Assembly (NCBI RefSeq): GCF_009758205.1
Contig: NZ_WRXN01000007.1
Span: 248,001 to 312,000, forward strand
Reading direction: 5' to 3'
Origin: Chitinophaga tropicalis
GTDB lineage: Bacteria > Bacteroidota > Bacteroidia > Chitinophagales > Chitinophagaceae
DNA: 64,000 nt
Shown here: piece after piece, positions 33,177-41,401 of the stretch
How the letters are laid out: each line of letters starts with the position of its first letter
How positions within the stretch are numbered: the first letter of the stretch is position 1
The notes under the pieces: generated by a model
What the model was told of the DNA's origin: nothing
What the model saw: the letters and a program-made list of their open reading frames with translations, nothing else
Databases searched by the model: none
Program-made: the position numbers and the translations under genes

Positions 33177-36140
33177 TCAGGGTTGTTCCCGCAATATTGT
33201 TACCGGCCCCAGTAATCCCGAAGGCAACAATTCCCATTCTGGACGTATTGTGATATTAGTCCTGGTAAACCGTTTCTCCACCGGTCGATCACGGTCTCCT
33301 ACCAACCTGTTCCTCCAGCTGTTGATCACTTCAATTTCCAGTGTATTTTCTCCTGTTTTCAATATACCTGATACCGGTACCCGTAAAGGTGGGGCCCATA
33401 CCACACCCTGATCATGCCCGTTCAGTGTTACATGTGCAATGCCCACGTCCTTTACTGCTCCAAGGTCCAGCATCAGCTTGTCATCTGCAGCCCCGCTAAA
33501 GGAAAAAGTAGTTTTATAAACAGCACTGCCGGAATAATAACGGATCTCACTTTCCGGTCGTTCGGTCCAGCTGGTAAGACGGGGAAAAGCAGCCTGTGCG
33601 GGACCTCCCCAGGCAGTATCAAACCTTACCTGCCAAGTTTCGTTTAATGTGTCTACAGGCAACAAAACCGGTGTATTGTTAGCTGCAATTCCCTGTTGTG
33701 ACGGAAGGATCTTTTCCCGGAATACTACTAACCAGGAACCATAAGGACTGAAAGGTACCGGTATGGTGGTAAGACCGCTCTGCTGTGTGAATGCCAGTGC
33801 TTTCCTGGTTTGTCCGGTAACCGGGTCCCACAGCTCCGGCTGTTTACCGCTGACACGGAAAGTAAACGTGGCCTGTGTTGCTACAGGCTGCTGGTTACTG
33901 ACATAATAGTAGTCTATTGAATCTTTGCGGTGATGGATGTAAGGGAAAGCATAGGTAACACTGTCTGTCTTTACGGTACAGTCTTCCGGAGTGCCTGACT
34001 TCAATAGCCACTCAGCCGCTGTATATCCCCAGGCTATCTGCCCCTTGCCTACCGTATGACTGCCTTTGGCAGTCTGCATTGTACCCCATAGTTTACCTGC
34101 CAGCCGCAATGCTTCTTTTTCGGCGCCGGCGCCACCCACAAGACTTGCAGTAGTAACAGGACGGTTGCCGATGATAGTAGCGCCTGCAATTACAAGTGCA
34201 TTTATTCTTTTCAGGGCCGTCAGGGAAAGCACACGATGGTCCGGCAATACCATTACACGGTACCTCATTCCATGAGGCAAGGTGAGCCAGCCATCTTTTA
34301 CTCCCAGCAATAGCAACCTGTCTTCATTGATCACATCATAATCATATCCCGGCAATGCACCTGCCGGATCATCTTCCTTGAGCCGGGCCACATTGGGCAC
34401 ATGATCTCCGTAGTAATACAACACGTCTGCAACAAAATCCCCCTGCTGCATCATATATTGCACGCGGGCCATGTAGGTAAAAAAAGCATCTGCATATTTC
34501 CACCAGGTAATGTTGGGATTGAAATGTGTACCGGCAAAATATTCCTGCCCCGGCAATCCCATTTCCTTTGGAGAAGCAGTAAAGGTATGCAGTAGTGTGA
34601 GGTTAAGTCCGGCGCATACTTCATGATCAAAAGAGGGTTTCATATGTTCCCAGATCACGTCATTCCAATGACGGCCAATAGTGGTGAATGCTTCTGCTCC
34701 CACCAATGGTTTGTTGTAAATATGTGCAGCGCTGGAAGCCTGTTTCACAAAGAAACGGCTGGCAGCAACAGGCCTGTGTGCCGAGGGTGACCAGAACTCC
34801 CCCATCATGATCTCACTGTACCCCAGGTTCTTTATACCATCAAACGGCCCGGCATGCGGCCCGCCGGATTCAGGCTGTATACCCATTCCATAGGCAGCTG
34901 CTTTCTGCTGGAATATCCTGTAATGATTCTCTGCAATACAATCGCTCACCGTTTTGCGAAAATCGTTCAGGAAGTTATCGCTCGTAGTAGTATTGTCTAT
35001 TATCTTACCCGCAATGACAGGAAGATATGGCAACAGATCATACCCTCTTCTCCTGCGGAACTCTTCCCTGAAATTTTCTGTCCAGTTCACACCACCCAAC
35101 TCCCAGCTGTCTGTCTGCAGGTAACGCAATGTTTTTCCTGCTTCAGGACCTATCAGTTCCAATAGCGGTTTTACATGCGTATTCCAGTAACGGGTAAAGT
35201 GCTGAGTATTCATAGGGTCTATTACCAACCCCTGCCATTTGCCGCTGGAAGTAGAGATATGTGCACCGTTATAGGTATAACCCAAACGCAGCACTACCCA
35301 TTTGCCTGCAGGCGCATTCCATTTCAGCATACCGGTGCTGTCCATAAAACGTGAAATATCCAGTACTTCACGATGAGCCGCATGCGCCCTGCCATCAGAG
35401 ACGGTGCTGATCACTGCTGACGTAGTTTGTTTATGAGTACTGTACAGCTCTTGTGCGGCGCTGTTCTCTTTATGTGCATTGGAAAGCAGGAAACGGGTAT
35501 CTGTAGCAGATCCGCCTACTTCATTGAAAGCAGCTTTCTGTAACAGGTTATTCAACGGAGTAATACCGGTGGTGTCATGCCAGGGTAAGGCCAATACAAC
35601 AATATCCCTGTAAAAGTTTTTTCGTATGGGAGGTAACGTTAGTTGCTGATTTATCTGTCCGTTACTGTTCACAACAGTTTCAGACCAGGTAATATGTTTG
35701 GCAGCTTCCTGTGGCTGCACATCCGGTGCTCCAAGGTTCCAGCCGCTCTGTATATTCAGGCTCAGTACAAGTCCCAGCCGGCTGGCTTCCTTTACTGCAT
35801 GCAGGTATAATTCCTTCCAGGCAGGAGAACCAAACAGGGGGCCTTCAGGCACAGGGCCGTTTCCCCACTGGTCATATCCTCCGGCATCAAAGATACAGGC
35901 GCCGCTGAAGCCTTTGTCCTTCATAGCTTCGAGGTCCCGGGTAATAGATGCTTTGGTAACATTTCCATTCAGCCACCACCACCAGCAGCGGATGCCTGAA
36001 GAAGCAGAAGGATGTGCAAATGTTTCACTGCTTATAGAAGAAGCGCTCTGCTGTGCAAAACCCCGGAAGCATGATAATACCAGGAAGCAGGCGGTCAGAC
36101 AAATGTTTCTCATAAAACGCGCAGGTACTGTTCTTAACAA
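33177..36140 (-). CDS. GH106-family glycoside hydrolase, probable alpha-L-rhamnosidase
   Basis: A 987-residue exported enzyme. The N-terminal domain begins with the family block WWWWLNGNVTKASITRDLEAMK at residues 53-74 and IFDAGGYDQWG, typical of family 106. The C-terminal region, from about residue 860, has the galactose-binding-like jelly roll (DLGAVKDVGIAHVTLNGHDQGVVW, VINSWRNRLVGDRDRP). Family 106 enzymes release L-rhamnose from plant polysaccharides such as rhamnogalacturonan. The start may instead be the ATG at 36111-36113 (MRNICLTACFL), which gives a tighter signal peptide cut after GFA. A secreted Gfo/Idh gene precedes it by 35 bases. No SusC/SusD pair is in the window. Confidence 0.82.
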   Translation of the reverse strand: MLRTVPARFMRNICLTACFLVLSCFRGFAQQSASSISSETFAHPSASSGIRCWWWWLNGNVTKASITRDLEAMKDKGFSGACIFDAGGYDQWGNGPVPEGPLFGSPAWKELYLHAVKEASRLGLVLSLNIQSGWNLGAPDVQPQEAAKHITWSETVVNSNGQINQQLTLPPIRKNFYRDIVVLALPWHDTTGITPLNNLLQKAAFNEVGGSATDTRFLLSNAHKENSAAQELYSTHKQTTSAVISTVSDGRAHAAHREVLDISRFMDSTGMLKWNAPAGKWVVLRLGYTYNGAHISTSSGKWQGLVIDPMNTQHFTRYWNTHVKPLLELIGPEAGKTLRYLQTDSWELGGVNWTENFREEFRRRRGYDLLPYLPVIAGKIIDNTTTSDNFLNDFRKTVSDCIAENHYRIFQQKAAAYGMGIQPESGGPHAGPFDGIKNLGYSEIMMGEFWSPSAHRPVAASRFFVKQASSAAHIYNKPLVGAEAFTTIGRHWNDVIWEHMKPSFDHEVCAGLNLTLLHTFTASPKEMGLPGQEYFAGTHFNPNITWWKYADAFFTYMARVQYMMQQGDFVADVLYYYGDHVPNVARLKEDDPAGALPGYDYDVINEDRLLLLGVKDGWLTLPHGMRYRVMVLPDHRVLSLTALKRINALVIAGATIIGNRPVTTASLVGGAGAEKEALRLAGKLWGTMQTAKGSHTVGKGQIAWGYTAAEWLLKSGTPEDCTVKTDSVTYAFPYIHHRKDSIDYYYVSNQQPVATQATFTFRVSGKQPELWDPVTGQTRKALAFTQQSGLTTIPVPFSPYGSWLVVFREKILPSQQGIAANNTPVLLPVDTLNETWQVRFDTAWGGPAQAAFPRLTSWTERPESEIRYYSGSAVYKTTFSFSGAADDKLMLDLGAVKDVGIAHVTLNGHDQGVVWAPPLRVPVSGILKTGENTLEIEVINSWRNRLVGDRDRPVEKRFTRTNITIRPEWELLPSGLLGPVTILREQP

Positions 36141-36175
36141 TACATCGCGTTAAAGTAATAAAAAGCAGGCAGAAA

Positions 36176-37249
36176 TTATAACACGATCCGCTTGCCTTCC
36201 TTTGCTGATCTGCGTGCAGCCTCCAGTATTCTAATCACGATCAGGTTGTTTTCAAGGGAAGAAAGGTCATTTTCAGACTTGACAGTGCCGTTCAATACAG
36301 CGGCCAGGTAAGTGATATTGTCTGTGTATGCCGCAGTGGGAACTGTAAGCGGCTCATACTTATTCTTTTTACGTTGTTGCAGCTCTTCGCTATTTAATGC
36401 ATGCAGATAACCATCTTTACCAAATACCTCCCAGTCCTTTATGCTGAAGGGCCAGTTCCAGGATGCTTCGATAATTCCTGTTGCCTGCGGGTATTCAAGC
36501 AGTATAGTAGCATCATCATCCACTTTCGGATATACATCAGGTTTAATATGCCGGGCTACGGCAGTTACTGCCACCGGGGCTTTACCGTCCATCAGCCAGG
36601 TCATCAGGTTAGCGCCATAGCAACCGAAATCCATAATGGCTCCGCCGCCATTCTTTACAGGATCGGTCAGCCAACGCAGGAAATCTTCACTACATCCTAT
36701 TTCCCGCGGACCTTCATGCCCATCATGCACTACCATTTTTCTCACCGGGCCTACGGTATTCTGTTGCTTTACGAGATTGTATATAAACTGGTTCGTGTTA
36801 TACCAGGTGGTTTCGTAATTGGTCAGTAAGTGGATATGGTATTTACGGGCCAGTGCCGCCATCTTTTCTGCCTGTTCTACAGTAGTAGCTAAAGGTTTTT
36901 CCACCATTACCGGAATACCTTTGGGCGCACAGGCTGTTACTACATCAATATGCTCTGCCACAGCATTATAAGCCAGTACGGCATCCGGATGCGTATGTGC
37001 CAGCAGGGCATCAAGACCTGGATAAAAAAGGGAATCCGGCAACTGGTATGCCTTCTTATAACGTGCCACCAGCTGTGCGTCCGCTTCTGCAATACCGGCA
37101 ATGATCACCTGCCCTTTTTTATACTGATGCATCAGTAAATGAACATGATCATGACTTAACCCGGCCACGCCAACACTCAGCTGACCCAGAGCAGTAACAG
37201 CAGGTAACATAAGCAACAGACAGTATATGGTAACAAATATTTTTCTCAT
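36176..37249 (-). CDS. Exported Gfo/Idh/MocA-family oxidoreductase
   Basis: A 357-residue NAD(P)-dependent oxidoreductase fold with a signal peptide (MRKIFVTIYCLLLMLPAVTALG). The Rossmann part begins LSVGVAGLSHDHVHLL, and the family catalytic-type motif MVEKPLAT is present, with NGGGAIMDFGCYGANLMTWLM in the C-terminal domain. Export with no twin-arginine motif is unusual for a cofactor-dependent enzyme but common for this family in Bacteroidota. It lies between the DUF2314 gene and GH106. Action on sugars released or oxidised by the neighbouring glycosidase is inferred. Confidence 0.8.
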   Translation of the reverse strand: MRKIFVTIYCLLLMLPAVTALGQLSVGVAGLSHDHVHLLMHQYKKGQVIIAGIAEADAQLVARYKKAYQLPDSLFYPGLDALLAHTHPDAVLAYNAVAEHIDVVTACAPKGIPVMVEKPLATTVEQAEKMAALARKYHIHLLTNYETTWYNTNQFIYNLVKQQNTVGPVRKMVVHDGHEGPREIGCSEDFLRWLTDPVKNGGGAIMDFGCYGANLMTWLMDGKAPVAVTAVARHIKPDVYPKVDDDATILLEYPQATGIIEASWNWPFSIKDWEVFGKDGYLHALNSEELQQRKKNKYEPLTVPTAAYTDNITYLAAVLNGTVKSENDLSSLENNLIVIRILEAARRSAKEGKRIVL

Positions 37250-37267
37250 CAGCTGGCATTATATTAT

Positions 37268-38149
37268 TCAGTCAAGTATATTCAATACCCTCCATCCGTT
37301 TTCTCCTTTAAAGGTATAGATCTGCTGACGCAGTTTGGTCCCGTCAGGGAAGATACAAACCTCAGTAATAAGGAACAGGTTGTCAGAGATCTTTCTGCGT
37401 TCAGGGAATGCACGGCGTACATCTTTATAGGAAGGAAAGCCTTCTTCTTCCAGGTACTGCCGGAAAGACTGGCATAGTATTTCTGCAGTAGCGCCCAACG
37501 CATTTCTTCCACTGTAACGGTCATTCATTTTCAGTAACAATATCCTGGCTTCTTCCTCAAAGTTCTTGCATTCAACGGCCTTCTCAATATCCTGCTCATC
37601 ATAAGCATCTTCAAGGCAGAGAATAGCGCCTTCAGGAGTGGTGAAATCATGTTTGAAATGATCAATTCCCTCATCTATAAATAGTCCTGCCTGGCGGTCA
37701 AATTCCGGCCATTCATGAGCAGGCTTTGCTTCACGTATAGCCCTGATGGTATATCCACCTATTAAACGGCCGTCTTCTATGATCATCCAGTCGGAAAGGA
37801 ATTCCTGTCCTATCCCTATTTTCCGGTTCATTCTCACTTTATGTCCTACATAAAGCGGCTCATTTCCTACTATACCAAACAGGTTGCCGTCATCGTCAAA
37901 ACTGGGCTCTGTCAGCCATAGATGTTCATGATTATCTCCGTCCCGGATCAGTACCTTAACGGAAAAATACTGCTGGTTGGGGCGTGGTGACTGCAAACTA
38001 TCCTGGAAATAATGGAGTGTGGCATTAGCTTTCTCAATGGCCCATTGCATGCGCTCATCAGTAGTGCACGCCGGTACAATATGCACTTGTTCTTCACATA
38101 TGGATATGGATGGCTCTCGTTTACCAAAAAGCCTGGAAAAAAATCCCAT
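37268..38149 (-). CDS. DUF2314-domain protein
   Basis: A 293-residue cytoplasmic-looking protein. Residues 30-140 match the DUF2314 (YegJ-like) pattern: WAIEKANATLHYFQDSL, VKVLIRDGDNHEHLWLTEP, FGIVGNEP, VGHKVRMNRKIGIGQEFLSDWMII. The C-terminal half (about 160-293) is a separate helical plus beta segment that looks NTF2-like (LFLITEVCIFPDGTKLRQQIYTFKGENGWRVL). No catalytic residues are evident, and the function is unknown. It lies 34 bases after the ABC permease gene and 18 bases before the Gfo/Idh gene. Confidence 0.7.
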   Translation of the reverse strand: MGFFSRLFGKREPSISICEEQVHIVPACTTDERMQWAIEKANATLHYFQDSLQSPRPNQQYFSVKVLIRDGDNHEHLWLTEPSFDDDGNLFGIVGNEPLYVGHKVRMNRKIGIGQEFLSDWMIIEDGRLIGGYTIRAIREAKPAHEWPEFDRQAGLFIDEGIDHFKHDFTTPEGAILCLEDAYDEQDIEKAVECKNFEEEARILLLKMNDRYSGRNALGATAEILCQSFRQYLEEEGFPSYKDVRRAFPERRKISDNLFLITEVCIFPDGTKLRQQIYTFKGENGWRVLNILD

Positions 38150-38183
38150 AGGTCTTTGCTCTAATTAAACGAATATAACCAAT

Positions 38184-39290
38184 CTAATCCACTTTTTCCA
38201 GTGGCGCTTCATACCTATAGTACCTTGACAGGAAAACAGCATATGCCGATAACTGCATAACCAGCACCCCGTACCAGTACAGGCGGGCCAGCGTCAGGAA
38301 CAGCAATCCTACTATAATAAGCAGCAACCATCTGAAATACTTATCCTGATCTATGCCGGGAAAATACAACAGGCTGCGGAGCAGCATCAGAACAGACACT
38401 CCCAGTACCACTATCAGTAACAGGTGCAGAGGCGCCGCCGCCGGCATAATCCTGTAAATAAGCAGGATATATTCCGGCGCCAGGAGCAGCAGGTAAGTAA
38501 GGCCCATCTGCAGATATCTTTTCCACAGTGCAAGCGGAAGCTGTGGTAACAGGGAAAGATAGAGATCGTCAAAATGCCGGTGATTGTAAACTATAAGGCT
38601 TTGCAAAAGCAGGCATACCAGGAAACCCGTCAATATGTAACGCTCATCATATTCTCCTCCCATCAGGGAACATGTTAATATGATCACCAGCAGGGAAGCC
38701 CCTTTTGATATGGCCAGCGTTTTAATGTTATTGTTCAGCAGTTCATATATATATATAAGCCACAGAGGCTTCCTGAAAGTTTTGTTAACCCGGTGCTGCC
38801 ACCTTGCCAGGAATGAAGTGGTACCCGGATGTTTTACTTTCCGGTCATAGAACCACAGCGGGAAAATGGTCATCAATACGTTGAACAACAGGATAATAAC
38901 AGCCTGTGGATAAAATTGCAGCTTCAGGGCTACAAGGACTGCCAGACCACTATATACCAGCACCGGTGTATAAAGTGTCAGATGCAGCCAGTACCACGTT
39001 TTCCACTTGCGACTGCCTTCCAGCAACCCGATAGTGCCATACAGGAAAAGATGCTCTTTGGCCGATAAGGCATTTAATATGAACATCATACATTTCAGGT
39101 TGTACAGTAACCAGATAAAACATACCAGCGCCAGGAAATCAAGACTGCCGGTAAATCCCTTTATCAGGGTATAGTGATAGGAAAGGATTTGTCCGCCGGG
39201 CACAATGCCGAAAAAGAAATAGAATAACAGGAGGAAGAATCCTGTGTTCTGTGCATAATAGCGTAAGGTGAATATCTTGGATAATGCCAT
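38184..39290 (-). CDS. ABC transporter membrane subunit (Bacteroidota type)
   Basis: I place the start at ATG 39288-39290 (MALSKIFTLRYYAQNTGFF). The in-frame upstream extension would overlap the ATPase gene and is hydrophilic. The 368-residue protein has about ten hydrophobic segments, grouped before and after a charged stretch at about 165-190 (YDRKVKHPGTTSFLARWQHRVNKTFRKP). There is no known substrate signature. Pairing with the ATPase gene 11 bases upstream indicates an export-type ABC system. An (AT)n tract at 38745-38756 encodes part of LIYIYEL. Confidence 0.7.
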   Translation of the reverse strand: MALSKIFTLRYYAQNTGFFLLLFYFFFGIVPGGQILSYHYTLIKGFTGSLDFLALVCFIWLLYNLKCMMFILNALSAKEHLFLYGTIGLLEGSRKWKTWYWLHLTLYTPVLVYSGLAVLVALKLQFYPQAVIILLFNVLMTIFPLWFYDRKVKHPGTTSFLARWQHRVNKTFRKPLWLIYIYELLNNNIKTLAISKGASLLVIILTCSLMGGEYDERYILTGFLVCLLLQSLIVYNHRHFDDLYLSLLPQLPLALWKRYLQMGLTYLLLLAPEYILLIYRIMPAAAPLHLLLIVVLGVSVLMLLRSLLYFPGIDQDKYFRWLLLIIVGLLFLTLARLYWYGVLVMQLSAYAVFLSRYYRYEAPLEKVD

Positions 39291-39301
39291 CGGGGAGATA
39301 A

Positions 39302-39934
39302 TTAACGTTTCACAATAGTTGTTCCCTGCACTTCCAGCTGTATAGAGCCGGCGGTAACTGCCTGATGGGAAGTGATGCAAAAGGTAACCCCGTACTGCTG
39401 ATGAAACTCTTCTACCAGGGTATATAGCAATGGAACTGATTGGGTATCAAGTGTAATAAGCGGCTCGTCCAGCAAGATCACCCTGGGTTTGCCGGTAAAT
39501 GCCAGCAGCAGGGACAACTTTTTTAACATCCCGCTGGAGTAACTGCTTACCGGCTGATGCACATAACTTTCTATCCCCATGAATTTCATCATACTTCCCA
39601 TATCCCTGTAGCCTTCCCCTTTTGTTTTGATATACAGGCTGATCAGGTCGCTACCGGTCAGGAAACCCGGGTACAAAGGCTCAGCTTCTGCATAATTGAC
39701 AAGGCGGCGGTATTGAACGGGCGATTGCCTGCTGCTCACACTGTTATCCACTTTTATTTCTCCCTGGAATGGGATCAGTCCGGCCATAACTTTCATGGAG
39801 GTGGTCTTGCCTGCCCCGTTCGGACCCAGGAGCCAGTACACCCCAGGTTCCAGCTCCAGCTGCGTAATATCCAGGATCACCCTCTCCTGGTAAGCTTTTT
39901 GGACATGGTGAAGGGTGAGTACAGGTGCGGCCAT
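39302..39934 (-). CDS. ABC transporter ATP-binding protein
   Basis: A 210-residue ATPase with Walker A LGPNGAGKTTS (G37-T45), a signature that reads SSYSSGMLKKLSLLLAF (LSGGQ replaced by YSSGM, common in CcmA/drug-export types) and Walker B RVILLDEPL, with the H-loop ITSHQ near the end. It is first in the run of same-strand genes ABC ATPase, permease, DUF2314, Gfo/Idh, GH106. Substrate cannot be predicted. Confidence 0.88.
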   Translation of the reverse strand: MAAPVLTLHHVQKAYQERVILDITQLELEPGVYWLLGPNGAGKTTSMKVMAGLIPFQGEIKVDNSVSSRQSPVQYRRLVNYAEAEPLYPGFLTGSDLISLYIKTKGEGYRDMGSMMKFMGIESYVHQPVSSYSSGMLKKLSLLLAFTGKPRVILLDEPLITLDTQSVPLLYTLVEEFHQQYGVTFCITSHQAVTAGSIQLEVQGTTIVKR

Positions 39935-40164
39935 ACAGTGGTATTATTTTTTGTAAATATGTGAAATAAAATGTTGTGTTTCAATTTAAAAACATTGATC
40001 TCAACAAAAAAATCCGGGCTAACGAGCGCAATGGATGGGGATTAGATGTGAATTAATAATTTGTTTACAGCCTGAGTGCGCCTTCATGGGATATTTCCGA
40101 AAATCCGCCCTTCTTTTTCCACAGCCTGTTAAAAACTAAAAAGGGGACGGGTTGCATTCATCTG

Positions 40165-40346
40165 TACATTTGTACTGTTCGCGATGCGGTTGTGGCATTT
40201 CTAACCAGCCCCACAATGATCTGTCGGAACATTCACGTATCAAAGGGTATTAACACAAAAGACCGTAGTCGTATTTTTTAGGCGAGGGACACATTCCTGT
40301 CGCGGTCTTTTTATCTGCATACGTTAACCAATAAAAATATTGAGCG
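40165..40346 (+). ncRNA. Candidate structured leader or small RNA upstream of nrdB
   Basis: The 412-base gap 39935-40346 has no gene. TACATTTG at 40165-40172 matches the -7 consensus. Downstream, TTGTGG (40190-40195) pairs with CCACAA (40211-40216). AAAAGACCG (40257-40265) pairs with CGGTCTTTT (40313-40321) around a sub-hairpin (GCGA near 40282 with TCGC near 40311). The outer stem ends in a U-run, so it looks like an intrinsic terminator 25 bases before nrdB. It could be an attenuator of nrdBA or the 3' end of a ~150-base RNA. I could not match it to a known riboswitch or 6S RNA. Confidence 0.4.
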
Positions 40347-41318
40347 ATGAATTATGAGAATGAACTGCTTTTAAAGGAAAACAAAGACAGGTTTGTATTG
40401 CTTCCTATCAACTATCCGAAAGTGTGGGAAAAGTATAAACAACATGAGGCCAGTTTCTGGACAGCAGAAGAGATTGATCTGAGTGCAGACCTAAAAGACT
40501 GGGCTTCGTTGAATGATGGCGAACGTCACTTTATTACCCATGTACTTGCTTTCTTTGCTGCCAGCGATGGTATTGTGAACGAGAACCTGGCGGTGAATTT
40601 TATGAGTGAAGTGCAGTTGCCTGAAGCCCGTTGTTTCTATGGTTTCCAGATCATGATGGAAAACATTCACTCTGAAACATACGCTTTATTAATTGATACT
40701 TATGTAAAAGATCCGGTTGAAAAAGACCGCCTGTTCCATGCTATAGAAACAGTAGACGCTGTGAAGAAGAAAGCACAGTGGGCGCTGCGCTGGATCGAGA
40801 ACGGTAACTTTGCTGAGCGCCTGGTAGCTTTTGCTGCAGTGGAAGGTATCTTCTTCAGCGGCAGCTTCTGTTCTATCTTCTGGCTGAAGAAAAGAGGACT
40901 GATGCCGGGTCTGACCTTCTCCAATGAGCTGATCAGCCGTGATGAAGGATTACATTGTGAGTTTGCCTGCCTGCTGTACAAAATGCTGGAACAGAGACTT
41001 TCTGAAGAACAGGTACATACTATTATAAGGGATGCTGTAAGCATTGAAAAAGAGTTTATCACTGATGCCCTGCCGGTAGATCTGATAGGTATGAATAGCC
41101 GTCTCATGGCTGAATATATCGAGTTTGTTGCTGACCGCTGGCTGGCTGAACTGGGCTATTCCAAAATATATAATACGGCCAATCCGTTTGACTTCATGGA
41201 AATGATCTCCCTTCAGGGTAAGACCAATTTCTTTGAAAAACGCGTAGGCGATTATCAGAAAGCAGGAGTTATGTCTGGCAAGGATACACAGACCTTCAGC
41301 CTGGATGAAGATTTCTAA
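40347..41318 (+). CDS. nrdB: Ribonucleoside-diphosphate reductase, beta (small) subunit
   Basis: The radical-generating subunit of class I ribonucleotide reductase (323 aa). Carboxylate/histidine iron ligands lie in GERHFITHVLAFFAASDGIVNENL and MENIHSETYALLIDTY. The Y of SETY corresponds to the tyrosyl-radical position, so this looks like a Tyr-radical type. The second ligand helix is FAAVEGIFFSGSFCSIFWLKKRG. The C-terminus ends FSLDEDF, the tail that docks on NrdA. nrdA starts 83 bases downstream. Confidence 0.95.
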   Translation: MNYENELLLKENKDRFVLLPINYPKVWEKYKQHEASFWTAEEIDLSADLKDWASLNDGERHFITHVLAFFAASDGIVNENLAVNFMSEVQLPEARCFYGFQIMMENIHSETYALLIDTYVKDPVEKDRLFHAIETVDAVKKKAQWALRWIENGNFAERLVAFAAVEGIFFSGSFCSIFWLKKRGLMPGLTFSNELISRDEGLHCEFACLLYKMLEQRLSEEQVHTIIRDAVSIEKEFITDALPVDLIGMNSRLMAEYIEFVADRWLAELGYSKIYNTANPFDFMEMISLQGKTNFFEKRVGDYQKAGVMSGKDTQTFSLDEDF

Positions 41319-41401
41319 TAAGGCATAATAATTGCAGATAACTGCAGAATTTGCCGACCACTTATTTTTTAAATTACTCAACCTCTTAAATTCATTTACC
41401 C

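Noticed and set aside
38745..38756. (AT)n dinucleotide repeat
   Set aside because: It falls in the ABC permease coding frame and encodes part of LIYIYEL, so it needs no separate explanation.
40165..40322. 6S RNA or cobalamin riboswitch identity for the nrd leader
   Set aside because: I could not see the long open-bubble hairpin of 6S RNA or the conserved core of the cobalamin riboswitch. It stays unassigned.
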